From Prochlorococcus marinus str. MIT 9211 (GTDB lineage Bacteria > Cyanobacteriota > Cyanobacteriia > PCC-6307 > Cyanobiaceae), in assembly GCF_000018585.1 (NCBI RefSeq), contig NC_009976.1:1293841-1357840 (forward strand): a stretch of DNA of 64,000 bases, read 5' to 3'. Within the stretch, counting starts at the first letter, position 1; every line of letters begins with the position of its first letter. Position numbers and translations under genes: made by a program. The notes under the pieces were generated by a model that worked only from the letters and a program-made list of their open reading frames with translations, was not told where the DNA came from and did no database searches. This document shows, one piece after another, positions 44,467 through 53,768 of the stretch.

Positions 44467-45675
44467 ATGAGAAAGTCACTCTTAAATATTAGCAATCTTC
44501 CCAAACTTCCACCCTTAACAGATATTGAGAAGCAACTTCTAGAAGAAAAAGTAGATATTGATTCAAAGTATAAATTGCCAAAAGAAATAAAATTGTGTCA
44601 TAAATGTGTAATTACAAACCAACGCCCAAGGATCACTATTAATGAAGATGGTATATGTAATCCATGCAAATACTGGGCGAGAAAGCATTCCTCATTTGAC
44701 TGGAATTCATTAGCAGATGAATTTCGAGAGCTGTGTGACAAGTATCGCTCATCAGATGGTTCATATGACGTATTAGTTCCTTCTAGTGGAGGTAAAGATA
44801 GCTCCTATGTTGCCTATAGATTAAGAGATGAATACGATATGCATCCTCTTACAGTTACATGGTCACCTTCTTTATATACAGAGATAGGGTTTGAAAACTT
44901 TCAGAACCATATACATCATGGCTTAGACAATGTTTTAGTAACAGCGAATGGATTGGTTCATAGGCGACTATGTAGAAGTTCAACAATTATTATGGGTGAT
45001 CCTTTTCAACCTTTTGTATATGGTCAATGCAATGTTCCATTAAGAATAGCCAAAGCCTATGATATCCCTTTAATAGTTGATGGAGAGAATGGAGAAGTTG
45101 AGTATGGAGGAGATGACAATACAGAACAATTGACTGGTTTTCAGAATGATGAATCAGTTGAGTTTTGGCAATCTGGTATGGCAGTTGAGGAATGGCAAAA
45201 ATATGGTTATTCCGATTCCGAGTTGTTTATTTATCAACCACCTAAGCAGCAAATTAATGTTCGTAGAGTATTTTTTAGCTATTACCATAATTGGATGCCC
45301 CACGACCATTACTATTACGCAAGTCAAAATGCAGGTTTCGTCTCTAACCCTGATAGATCTGAATGTACTTTTTCCCGCTATGCAAGCCTTGATGATTCAA
45401 TAGATCCATTTCATTATTACTTTGCGTTGCTAAAATTTGGTATTGGAAGAGCGACCTCGGATGCCGCCCATGAATTAAGAGAAGGGGTTCTAGAAAGAGA
45501 TGAAGCGATTCAATTAGTTAACAAGTTTGATTGCCAAGCTCCATCTAAAGAAACTACCGAGATTTTTCTGAAATACTGTTCTATAGACAAAGGTGCTTTA
45601 CAGAAAATCGTGGATAGATGGACTAATAGCAGAATATGGTCTGCTAGAAATGACTTACCTTCTCTTCAATTCTAA
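44467..45675 (+). CDS. N-acetyl sugar amidotransferase, second copy
   Basis: A 402-aa paralogue of the 38422 protein. The zinc ribbon is C-H-K-C (44, 47) and C-N-P-C (64, 67). The PP-loop is S-G-G-K-D-S (107-112), and H-P-L-T-V-T-W-S-P and D-G-E-N-G-E-V-E-Y-G are conserved. It lacks about 50 residues at the C-terminus compared with the first copy. Two copies may act on different sugars or different positions. It depends on the same ammonia source. Confidence 0.92.
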   Translation: MRKSLLNISNLPKLPPLTDIEKQLLEEKVDIDSKYKLPKEIKLCHKCVITNQRPRITINEDGICNPCKYWARKHSSFDWNSLADEFRELCDKYRSSDGSYDVLVPSSGGKDSSYVAYRLRDEYDMHPLTVTWSPSLYTEIGFENFQNHIHHGLDNVLVTANGLVHRRLCRSSTIIMGDPFQPFVYGQCNVPLRIAKAYDIPLIVDGENGEVEYGGDDNTEQLTGFQNDESVEFWQSGMAVEEWQKYGYSDSELFIYQPPKQQINVRRVFFSYYHNWMPHDHYYYASQNAGFVSNPDRSECTFSRYASLDDSIDPFHYYFALLKFGIGRATSDAAHELREGVLERDEAIQLVNKFDCQAPSKETTEIFLKYCSIDKGALQKIVDRWTNSRIWSARNDLPSLQF

Positions 45676-45842
45676 AACTTCATAGTTTGCTCTAATACTC
45701 AAACACTGAGATCAAAATACTACATATTAAATAACTAAACTTTAGGGATCAAAAGAGTTAGCAGAGAAAAAGCTTTATTCCAACCATCCCTTATCGCTGT
45801 AAGTCTTTGGCTTCAAAGGAAGATAACCTACTAACTAAGCAA

Positions 45843-46121
45843 CTAATCTGCCGTCCAAACTGACTGATCAAAACTGGTCATATCAACATCATGAGTGGCT
45901 ATCCAATCACCATTAGCTGCAAGGAACTTATCTAAATCCCCTTCCTGATGCTGATGAATAACAATCACTTTCTGAGGGTCTGATTTATCAACTCCTCTAT
46001 ATAGTGGCTTTATACCATACTGTGCATGCCTTTTGTTGGCTTCATCACTATCAAAAATAGCTGCCCACTCAGCAAAAGGTCCATTAAGTTTGAAGGTTAC
46101 AACAGTGGTTTCGATTGCCAT
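45843..46121 (-). CDS. DUF3764 family protein
   Basis: A 92-aa protein. E-W-A-A-I-F-D-S, G-I-K-P-L-Y-R-G, K-V-I-V-I-H-Q and the acidic C-terminus match DUF3764, a cyanobacterial family with a predicted dimeric alpha-beta fold. Function unknown. ATG at 46121. Confidence 0.82.
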   Translation of the reverse strand: MAIETTVVTFKLNGPFAEWAAIFDSDEANKRHAQYGIKPLYRGVDKSDPQKVIVIHQHQEGDLDKFLAANGDWIATHDVDMTSFDQSVWTAD

Positions 46122-46156
46122 GAGATGATGTAATTAATTGATGAGCAGTCAACAGA

Positions 46157-46579
46157 TTAGTTCCAAGTTGAAAGATCTGTAGTCCCTGATGATCTTTGCA
46201 TCCAAGAAATCTTCCAAGCTCCATCTCTTTTTTGAAAAATCATTGAATAACTTGATAAATCATTATTGTTTTCACCTTTATAACTAAATTGTTCTTTTAA
46301 GGTAAAAGCGGCAAATCCCCAATCTGCATTAGCCTCAAGTCGATGAATCTTGACTAACTCAGAAACTTCAACAACTAAGTCTGCGTTGTTATACATTCCA
46401 ACTAGATCTTCTGCAGTAATGGGGTTTCCACTCGGTCGAATAGCCAAGAAATTTTCTGTGACATTAGAAATCAAAAAAGACTTATTTTCAGATCTATTTG
46501 CAAAACCTTTTATAAGAGCTTCTATTGACTGAGAATCTGAAGACAATGTTTTAAAAGCCATATCTTTAAAGGATCTCAT
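46157..46579 (-). CDS. DUF3804 family (SnoaL-like) protein
   Basis: The start could be 46579 or 46561. The product is about 135-140 aa with an NTF2/SnoaL-like pattern: helical N-terminus, V-x-V-S-E-L-V-K-I-H, and G-A-W-K-I-S-W-M-Q-R at the end. It matches DUF3804 of picocyanobacteria. No catalytic residues are known. It lies 35 bp upstream of the DUF3764 gene on the same strand. Confidence 0.7.
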   Translation of the reverse strand: MRSFKDMAFKTLSSDSQSIEALIKGFANRSENKSFLISNVTENFLAIRPSGNPITAEDLVGMYNNADLVVEVSELVKIHRLEANADWGFAAFTLKEQFSYKGENNNDLSSYSMIFQKRDGAWKISWMQRSSGTTDLSTWN

Positions 46580-46621
46580 GCATGAAGCAATAAAGCTGTA
46601 TCTTTTTAACTTTTTGAGCAA

Positions 46622-46935
46622 ATACGGATGACAAGTTTCCTTGATCCAATTTCTACATTCTTTTCAGCTCTTCCTTTAAGCCAGTATTTTAAAGGTCATT
46701 CAACACCTCTAGTTATTAAGGCAAAAATTGGATTTAATTAAAAGAGTAAGAGAGCGAGGTGTTAATCCATCCAATTATCTTCTTTTCACTAAGAGCCTAT
46801 GGCATCACACCAATGGAACCACCTGACCATAAAAATGAGCCATTGTTAAGAAGGTGGTTTGTAAGATAAACGCTCCTCAAAACTTCTTCAAACTCTCAAC
46901 AGATAGCAATCATTTGCTATTACATTTTAAATGCA
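46622..46935. other. 314-bp gap without a recognised gene
   Basis: A short stretch ending G-C-C-T-A-T-G-G-C-A-T near 46795 resembles one near 50910, but no gene or RNA could be called. Confidence 0.35.
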
Positions 46936-47382
46936 ATGCCTATTCAATCGTACTACACCTCTCTCATAGGGATTTCAATTTTATTTATGAGTTCTTCGCA
47001 CAGTACACTTGCCTTAGAGTTAAATCCATGTCGCTCTTCTAGCAATCAAGCTTTTGGGACGAAAGTTACTATGGTCGAAGGTGGTGTCAAAGTTCAACAT
47101 GTCTCCCAAGTATCAGTTAATTCAGACCTAACAGAAGATGTTATTAATGCATTAAGCAAAGCAAAAGCTGATGCAACAATAGAAATCCTAAGATTTATGG
47201 GGTCTACTTGTACGAGTGAAGGTTGTAGATCAGATGAAAAAATTAGTGATTACAAGAATCCAGGCGAATATTTAAGGGCTTTTGTCCCTATAAGGCAATG
47301 CTATACACCAAAGAAGTTTGTAAAAGTCATGGTTGAGCTCTCGCCAAAAACTATGAAATCTGCTAAATCTAGAAATAATTAA
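46936..47382 (+). CDS. Secreted hypothetical protein, 148 aa
   Basis: Signal peptide (I-G-I-S-I-L-F-M-S-S-S, cleavage near L-A-L). The mature part of about 120 residues has four Cys and a probable LPP20/SIMPL-like pattern (V-S-V-N-S-D-L-T-E-D-V-I-N-A-L), which I would not assign firmly. Function unknown. Confidence 0.6.
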   Translation: MPIQSYYTSLIGISILFMSSSHSTLALELNPCRSSSNQAFGTKVTMVEGGVKVQHVSQVSVNSDLTEDVINALSKAKADATIEILRFMGSTCTSEGCRSDEKISDYKNPGEYLRAFVPIRQCYTPKKFVKVMVELSPKTMKSAKSRNN

Positions 47383-47604
47383 AAAGGTAGGCGTTTCATA
47401 AATAATAACGATCTATCATTCCTTGAAGAATCTGTCTAATGTGTATGTCTTGAGCGTTGTTTTGACTTCCTACAACTTCTAAATGCTGACTAGATAGATA
47501 ATTATTATTGTAAGTCAATGGATTATGAACATTAATCATAGACATCCAAAGAAGCTAAGGATAAATTTCATCTTCCATTGCAACAGATAATTTGTTTTAC
47601 ATTA

Positions 47605-47940
47605 TTAATCCTGACCATTTATCGGAAGGGATGAAGAGTCTTTAGGTGGAATAAACTTACGCAATTGAGTATGGACCTTTTCACAACGAGTATCTCTTCT
47701 TAAATAAGGTTCATCACTTCTAATTTCAACAGAACATTCTCTTTTAAGTTTATCACTCCAGGAAATTAATACGTTTACTTTTGATTTATAATTAATATCG
47801 ATATTTTGGCACTCTGCAAAGATTTGAGCAGGGCTACTTAAGTCTTGTAAAACATGTAAACCAGCATTCTCAAGCCCCTGAGTGAAGCTGCTGAACAAAC
47901 AATCTCCTTGAATTTCCGTTAGATATTGGAAAAAAGCCAT
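47605..47940 (-). CDS. Hypothetical protein, 111 aa
   Basis: I chose the ATG at 47940 over the GTG at 47988. A mixed alpha/beta, probably soluble protein with three Cys and two Trp. No family recognised. Confidence 0.5.
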   Translation of the reverse strand: MAFFQYLTEIQGDCLFSSFTQGLENAGLHVLQDLSSPAQIFAECQNIDINYKSKVNVLISWSDKLKRECSVEIRSDEPYLRRDTRCEKVHTQLRKFIPPKDSSSLPINGQD

Positions 47941-48156
47941 AAGAAACAAAGACTTTGGAAAACTGTGATCCCCATCACCAGCATTCACTATCGACTAAAT
48001 CAAACAGAATCTAGAAGCTCTACCCATTAATGGGTAGACTCAGTAAACAAAAAATACCACTCCCAAGCCTTGAAAAGAAGTATATTTATATTTTCTTAAG
48101 GCTCCTGCGAATACCTTGTTTGCTGTCTATGATTTATTTAGTCTTCCACAACGTTT

Positions 48157-48738
48157 GTGGACGTATTAATTGTCGAAGATGATCTAATCCTTTTGGATTT
48201 TTTAACTCAAGAGGTTTCTAATCAGATCAATGTTCCTGAGAGAAGAGTAAGGAAGGCATCTTCTGTTGAGAGGGCTAGGTATTTAATTTCTCAGAAAATA
48301 CCCGATTGGCTTTTGCTTGATCTTCACCTTCCAGATGGTTCAGGTGTTGAATTAGCAGAAGAGTTCGTTCAAAGTAAGCAAAAAGCTAAGGTTTTAATAC
48401 TTACAGCTCAAGCTGATCAATATGCATTACCTGCATCTCTTTTGAAGAACATGCATGCCTTGATTAATAAGGCTGATGGTTTGGCCCCATTAAGGCAAGC
48501 AGTTTGGGAGATATGTAGAGAATTTGATAGTACTTTCCCTAACTTAAGTAGTCTTACTCCAAGACAATTAGAATTTCTTCACCTTATTGGTGAAGGACTA
48601 GATACTGCCCAAATTTCAAAGCAATTGAATATTAGTTTCTCTACTGCTCAGACACATAGGCGGCAAATTACACGAAAGTTAGGAATTAAAGGTTCTGCCT
48701 TGGTAACTCTTTCAAGGAACCTACCTAAGGTTTCATAA
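48157..48738 (+). CDS. LuxR-family response regulator
   Basis: A 193-aa protein. The receiver domain has acidic pocket E-D-D (7-9), phospho-acceptor Asp55 in L-L-L-D-L-H-L-P-D-G and the switch Thr in L-I-L-T-A. The C-terminal LuxR-type HTH (L-T-P-R-Q-L-E-F-L-H-L-I-G-E-G) binds DNA. GTG start. The histidine kinase begins 1 bp after its stop, so the pair forms one two-component system. Confidence 0.93.
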   Translation: MDVLIVEDDLILLDFLTQEVSNQINVPERRVRKASSVERARYLISQKIPDWLLLDLHLPDGSGVELAEEFVQSKQKAKVLILTAQADQYALPASLLKNMHALINKADGLAPLRQAVWEICREFDSTFPNLSSLTPRQLEFLHLIGEGLDTAQISKQLNISFSTAQTHRRQITRKLGIKGSALVTLSRNLPKVS

Positions 48739-48739
48739 A

Positions 48740-50254
48740 ATGCTGATCAATTATAAATTGAAAAAATTTGTTGATTTAATTTCTATTAATTTAGCTGCAA
48801 TATCAGGATATTTTTTACTTGCATTATTAGCTAAAGAAGCTTTTGCTTGGCAATCGACAGCTATAACCTTATGGCCAGCATCTGGATTGGCTAATGCATT
48901 ATTGATATCTCATGGTTGGATAGCTCTGCCTGGTATAGCAATTGGCAATTTTCTTGGAACAGCTTTTGATCCCAATGCAGGTTTTTCTTTTCAACCATTT
49001 ATGCTCCCGGTGGCTATTGCAGCTGCAGCCCAAGCAGGGTTTGTTCGATGGATGCTAATCCGTAAGAATCTTTTAAATGACCCTTTAACGCGAATTCCTA
49101 GACTAATAACCTTTCTCTTAATTATTGGGCCTTTAGGGAATTGGCCAGCAGCAGCAACATTTTTGTCCTATCGAATTGCTAATTCAGGCAATTTGAACAT
49201 AAATAATTTTTCACTCCTTGATTCAAATTACGTTAATGGCTCATTCTTCTGGTGGCTTGGAGACTCTCTTGGCTCCTTGCTGTTATTACCTTTGCTTTTT
49301 TTGCTATTGCCATTCAAAAGACCCATATGGCTAGAGCGACGAACTTATCTGCTTAGTCCACTTTTAGCAATGATTGCATTGCTGATTACGGGGTCATTCT
49401 TAGAAAGAATGCTATTAGAGCGCATTGATATCACACCTCAAATGTTAGAGCCCATTCAAGGCTTAAGACTTTTATCTACCTTTGCTTGGATTGTTGTTGC
49501 TCTTGGTGTTTTGGGATTGATTTTACAAATCTCTGGCAAATATCTAGAGCAAGAAAAACTTTTGAGCCGCTCTCGATTAACGGGAGATGCAGCAGGAGCA
49601 GTGATCCATGAAATTGGACAGCCATTAATTCGATTAAGATTAAGGCTTGAAAATATTGTTAAATGGCATAAAAAAAACTCAAATATTGAAAATAAAGACT
49701 TTCCCTTTAATAAAAATATAACGAATGAAGCAGAAAAAAGTCTTCAAGAATTAAATGCTGTAGTAGTTAATACTAGATCAATTCAAGACCTAACATTGGC
49801 TGGAATCCGCGATACTAATGCGGCTAATTTAGCAGATGCGATCGCAATGGCATCTGCTCAACTTCGATCAGATTTTGATCGACTTGATCAAGATCTTTCT
49901 GTCTTAATCAAACAAGAATTACCTGAAGTTAGTTCTGGGCAAGTCCAGTTACAGGCAGCTATAAGGAATTTACTTTCTAATGCTAGTAAAGCTGCAGGAG
50001 AGCATGGAGTTATTCGAATAAATGCTGGATTAATGTTGGGTTATGTTGTGTGCGAGATAGAAGATACTGGATCGGGGTTTGCCCCTTCATCCATGCCTGA
50101 TGGAAGGGAAAGAATTAAATCTAAAACAGGTGGAATGGGACTTGGTTTAATGATTGTTAGGAGAGTAATAGATGATAATGGCGGCGAGATTGAATTCTCT
50201 TCATCTAAAGAATTGGGTGGGGCAAAAGTAAGAATTTGGCTCAAACCAAGTTAG
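48740..50254 (+). CDS. MASE1 sensor histidine kinase
   Basis: A 504-aa kinase. Residues about 15-265 form a MASE1-like sensor of about eight membrane helices (F-A-W-Q-S-T-A-I-T-L-W-P-A-S-G-L-A-N-A motif). The H-box is H-E-I-G-Q-P-L (His290), the N-box R-N-L-L-S-N-A-S-K-A, and the G-boxes E-D-T-G-S-G-F and G-M-G-L-G-L. The ligand is unknown. Partner: the LuxR regulator at 48157. Confidence 0.93.
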   Translation: MLINYKLKKFVDLISINLAAISGYFLLALLAKEAFAWQSTAITLWPASGLANALLISHGWIALPGIAIGNFLGTAFDPNAGFSFQPFMLPVAIAAAAQAGFVRWMLIRKNLLNDPLTRIPRLITFLLIIGPLGNWPAAATFLSYRIANSGNLNINNFSLLDSNYVNGSFFWWLGDSLGSLLLLPLLFLLLPFKRPIWLERRTYLLSPLLAMIALLITGSFLERMLLERIDITPQMLEPIQGLRLLSTFAWIVVALGVLGLILQISGKYLEQEKLLSRSRLTGDAAGAVIHEIGQPLIRLRLRLENIVKWHKKNSNIENKDFPFNKNITNEAEKSLQELNAVVVNTRSIQDLTLAGIRDTNAANLADAIAMASAQLRSDFDRLDQDLSVLIKQELPEVSSGQVQLQAAIRNLLSNASKAAGEHGVIRINAGLMLGYVVCEIEDTGSGFAPSSMPDGRERIKSKTGGMGLGLMIVRRVIDDNGGEIEFSSSKELGGAKVRIWLKPS

Positions 50255-50374
50255 ACATAAAAGTCCTTACAATTAGTTGCTCCATTAAATTTACCTAGAA
50301 CATCTTTCCCCTTAAGCATTTCCTTTTTCAGTTGAACTTGAGATCTATTGAAAGTTTTAGGCTAGAAAAACAAT

Positions 50375-50746
50375 ATGGCAATTCATGAAAGCAATGACGA
50401 GATGAAAGAGCGCTTCAAGGCGATGACTAGTCTTGAGAGGAAAGCATTAATAAGAGCAAAAATGAAAGCCCAAGGGTTGCAAGAGGGTAGTGGTGTCCCA
50501 GAGGAAAGTTTGTCTTCATATGACCGAGATGAGGTCTGGGATCTAATCCAAATAACTAGCTGTTTCCCTGAGATGCAAGCCAAACCACTTGCAATACAAC
50601 CAAAGACTCTTGGTAAAAAGAAAGGGTTGATTGCTTGGATACTGATTGCAATAACTCTGACCGGTGGAATGGTCTTGTATTACCGTCAATATCCATCGCC
50701 AGATACAAGAAGAGAGATATCAGTAAACGGAATGTTTGCTGACTAA
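50375..50746 (+). CDS. C-terminal single-pass membrane protein, 123 aa
   Basis: Residues 1-80 are polar with Met- and Lys-rich helices. A membrane helix (L-I-A-W-I-L-I-A-I-T-L-T-G-G-M-V) follows at about 86-104, and a short tail. Tail-anchor-like topology with some exposed tail. No family recognised. Confidence 0.6.
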   Translation: MAIHESNDEMKERFKAMTSLERKALIRAKMKAQGLQEGSGVPEESLSSYDRDEVWDLIQITSCFPEMQAKPLAIQPKTLGKKKGLIAWILIAITLTGGMVLYYRQYPSPDTRREISVNGMFAD

Positions 50747-50749
50747 ATT

Positions 50750-50908
50750 ATGAAGACTCTTGATCTAGTTGTACTCTCTCAAGAGATTTTATCTGTCTGG
50801 GAAGTACATAAGAAACTCAAAAACTATCGTGGGGTAACTAATCAATCAAACAAAACCTCGAGATTGAGGGGCTATCTAAGCTCTGTTCAAATAATCACTT
50901 TTCACTGA
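50750..50908 (+). CDS. Possible 52-aa protein
   Basis: ATG 3 bp after the previous stop. The N-terminal half is helical (L-S-Q-E-I-L-S-V-W-E-V-H-K-K-L). No family recognised. Confidence 0.35.
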   Translation: MKTLDLVVLSQEILSVWEVHKKLKNYRGVTNQSNKTSRLRGYLSSVQIITFH

Positions 50909-51174
50909 GGCTTATGGCATAAAAACCTAACTAGCCAATAAAGACTTCACTATTAGCTCTGAATTGCATTTTCAGCCAATCGTCTAGATTTGCTCAAACT
51001 TTCTCTGACTTTTGTCTCTTAACCATTGGCAAGCAATCACTAGTCGACCTTTACCTACATTAACTATGGAACATAATCTAGAGAATCTAGGGGGTCTAGT
51101 GAAGTCGAATCTCTAGAGATACGCGCTAAAGTAAAAAATGTAATACCTGAGCAGAGTAGGGGGACAACACAAGA

Positions 51175-51726
51175 ATGACACAAAAAAGAACTCAGCTGAA
51201 TATCAATATTGATCCAGCACTACTTTTACAACTTAAGGCTGAAGCAATTAAAAATGGAATGACTTTAACCCAATTTGTCACTTCAAAACTATCAAGCATA
51301 AGTTCAACATCGACGATTGATGTTCTTGAAGCCAGGCTCGCAAAAATAGAAGGACATCTTAATCTAAGCAAAAATTCACCTGATTCAGAAATAGAGCTTG
51401 ATGCAATTTTTACTGATCAGGGAGCAAAGAAATATGGTGAAGTTGCCAAGAGCTTGTTTGAGTTACACCTAGGGAAGAAGGGACTTTCTAAAGAGGAGGG
51501 ATTAAAACAACTTGCTGCGATTCTCCAAAGACTTCCTCATAGCTTTCCCGAACTAATCTTCCAAATTCTATTAGGCCATCATCATTTAACAGGGTTAGAA
51601 ATGACAACGGCCTATAGGAATGGATCTTGCGCAATGAGGACTGCTCTAATGGAATGGTCCAATGACTCCTTAGAAGAATTAAACGAGACTTTCCTAAGTG
51701 CCGTGGTTACTAAAAGTCTTACGTAA
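51175..51726 (+). CDS. Ribbon-helix-helix-type protein with unknown C-terminal domain
   Basis: A 183-aa protein. The N-terminal 40 residues (Q-L-N-I-N-I-D-P-A-L-L-L-Q-L-K-A-E-A) fit an RHH/Arc-type DNA-binding fold. Residues about 80-180 are helical and unassigned (L-P-H-S-F-P-E-L-I-F-Q-I-L-L-G-H-H-H-L). A regulator is possible, but the targets are unknown. Confidence 0.6.
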   Translation: MTQKRTQLNINIDPALLLQLKAEAIKNGMTLTQFVTSKLSSISSTSTIDVLEARLAKIEGHLNLSKNSPDSEIELDAIFTDQGAKKYGEVAKSLFELHLGKKGLSKEEGLKQLAAILQRLPHSFPELIFQILLGHHHLTGLEMTTAYRNGSCAMRTALMEWSNDSLEELNETFLSAVVTKSLT

Positions 51727-51864
51727 AGATATAGTCCAGTTGCTTAATTGAGACGACTACTATAATTCAACTTATATTTCAAATCCAATTAGCCTATTAA
51801 GGCTATAAGTAAAGGCAATAATGTGCCCAAGAAAAAGCTCAGCATTTTCCTATCTAGACAGCTT

Positions 51865-52050
51865 ATGCAAATATTTCTAGCCCTAATTATCCCTCTACTA
51901 CTTTTAGGAGTCGTCTACCTTCTAATCATCCTGAACAAAGGTCTTCCTTTATGGATGGAAAGGCTTGCTAATAATAGTGGTATTTTTTGGACTTATGGAG
52001 TTATTGCAATCACGCTTCTATCTATCCTTAAATACTTCAGTAATAACTAA
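51865..52050 (+). CDS. Small membrane protein, 61 aa (paralogue of 58981)
   Basis: I prefer the ATG at 51865 because it aligns with the ATG at 58981. Both proteins share the N-terminal helix, N-K-G-L-P-x-W-M-E-R-L, and the W-T-Y-G-V-I C-terminal segment ending K-Y. A longer frame starts with GTG at 51823. Two membrane helices flank a conserved extramembrane loop. Function unknown. Confidence 0.6.
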   Translation: MQIFLALIIPLLLLGVVYLLIILNKGLPLWMERLANNSGIFWTYGVIAITLLSILKYFSNN

Positions 52051-52285
52051 GGAGCTCAAAAAAAGATGAAACAAGATAGACAAAAAAGGAACATGGGAAT
52101 ATCAATAACGGATTAATGCAATTGAAACATTCTTTTCTCGAGTTAAGAGATTGTACTAATAGTAAAAACTGTGTTAGCCGAGAGATCAGCCATAAAGTTG
52201 TACAACTTCTCTTACAGTCCTAGGGGCCCGAAAGACGCAAATTTATACAAAAGTGAGTCAGCAGAACTTGAAAAACAAATTGCAA

Positions 52286-53248
52286 TTAAGCCGTGATCTT
52301 TTTCTTGCCATTTGCAATGCCACCAGCCTTCAATCTTCTAATTTTTCCATCGTCCCAAATCCAAAAAACAGGATCGGCGGCTTTTGCTTTCTCCAAATCA
52401 GCGCTATCTCTCAAACTAACAGGTTTAAACTCCTTAGTTGGATCGAAATCGCTATCTCTCACGGCCTGATTCAAGACAATGCTGCCCTCTGAGTCAGAAA
52501 CAGAGCGATGGTAAGTGCCAATAGGTATCTCGAGAGCGCCCATTTTGTGATTTAGGTAAATTACATGATGCGGCTCTTCCCATTCGGGATTAAGCAAGGT
52601 AAAAGTACGCTTTCCCTCTAGGACGAAGTTGTGGTCAACTTGGTGATGATGCACATAGTACTGCTCAATTTCATCGTCATTAGGAGGAGAAATTGCACTT
52701 CCATGATGAATAACCACATCAGATCCATTAGAGTTCTTGACTCCTGCATCAAAGAAAGTGACCTGAGGTGTTTCCCTAAACACATTTGTAGGAATAAAGT
52801 TTAAAGAAGTCTTTTTTTTACTTTTTAATTGATTCCACTGAACATTTATTCGTATTGAGTTGTTTAAATTTCTCAAAACAGGGCAGTCCTTCGTTACTTT
52901 TTGTAGAACCTTTAATTGATCAGGTTCCAAATTATTTGGCATCTCAATTTGAAGTAATAAAGATTTAATCTTGCGTGGACCATGAGTTGTCATTTTCTTA
53001 TCAATTTCAAGTTTTATTTCATCTAATTCCCAACCTCTTTCTTTTGCAGTGATCCCCATCACTGTAAGGAAACAAGTGCCAACAGCAGTAGCTAATAAAT
53101 CAGTAGGGGCAAAACTTTCGCCTTTTCCTGCATGATCAACAGGTGCATCAGTTCTAAGTTTTTCTCCAGAATTCACATGCTTAGCTTCTGAATGCAAATC
53201 TCCCAAATAACGGCAAAGAATTCTGTCTACACTTCGTAGACTTTGCAA
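52286..53248 (-). CDS. OsmC-family domain fused to a C-terminal cupin
   Basis: A 320-aa fusion. Residues about 10-145 are OsmC/Ohr-like: Y-L-G-D-L-H near the start and Cys59 in A-V-G-T-C-F-L-T, with Cys122 in K-D-C-P-V-L-R-N, a likely peroxidatic pair. Residues about 160-310 are a cupin (Y-Y-V-H-H-H-Q-V-D-H, G-K-R-T-F-T-L-L, L-E-I-P-I-G-T-Y-H-R-S) with several His that could bind metal. Suggests a peroxide-handling enzyme coupled to a metal-binding domain. The start is TTG; nothing better is visible. Confidence 0.85.
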   Translation of the reverse strand: MQSLRSVDRILCRYLGDLHSEAKHVNSGEKLRTDAPVDHAGKGESFAPTDLLATAVGTCFLTVMGITAKERGWELDEIKLEIDKKMTTHGPRKIKSLLLQIEMPNNLEPDQLKVLQKVTKDCPVLRNLNNSIRINVQWNQLKSKKKTSLNFIPTNVFRETPQVTFFDAGVKNSNGSDVVIHHGSAISPPNDDEIEQYYVHHHQVDHNFVLEGKRTFTLLNPEWEEPHHVIYLNHKMGALEIPIGTYHRSVSDSEGSIVLNQAVRDSDFDPTKEFKPVSLRDSADLEKAKAADPVFWIWDDGKIRRLKAGGIANGKKKITA

Positions 53249-53391
53249 GTAGATTTACTGGGGTTAAGTGTGCATTCCTTTTCCCAAAAACCAGTGTTTT
53301 TTTCCACTGGTAACTTATAAGAGAAATCGTGCATATGGTCGAGATCTCTCAATGGATTTGGAAAGACAGTAAAAGGAGTTCTTAGTTTCAT
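53227..53391 (-). CDS. Small protein, 54 aa, with strong ribosome-binding site
   Basis: ATG at 53391 is preceded by AGGAGG at a good distance, one of the best Shine-Dalgarno sites in the window. The product is soluble with Cys at 40 and 49. Its end overlaps the start of the OsmC-cupin frame by 22 bp, so the two could be coupled. No family recognised. Confidence 0.55.
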   Translation of the reverse strand: MKLRTPFTVFPNPLRDLDHMHDFSYKLPVEKNTGFWEKECTLNPSKSTCKVYEV

Positions 53392-53768
53392 AATCCTCCT
53401 GTTCGATTACTTTTATTATAGCACATGTATCTGAATTCAAATTAGTATTTCTTCGTAAGCATTTAGACTTACTGGTTCATACTGGTAAAAGTATTATTAA
53501 CCTAATAAGGTGTCATCTACCATAAACATTTCTTCAGTTTATATAATTAATCTTTTCTAAAATTAAAGGCAAACTAATAGTGATACCACACAGAAGATCA
53601 TGAGCACCCTTCTTTGACAAAGTTTTCTTCAATTCATTCTTTTCTTCAATGAAGACTATTTATATTGTCTCTGATAATCAACTAGAGCAGATAAAACTAT
53701 TGAATGTCTAGGTTCTAAGCGATAAGGATAAATCCATTCAAACCTTCTTCCAACCTATTCGCAAATTT
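53392..53768. other. 377-bp gap without a recognised gene
   Basis: AT-rich; no tRNA, terminator or clear coding frame. Confidence 0.4.
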
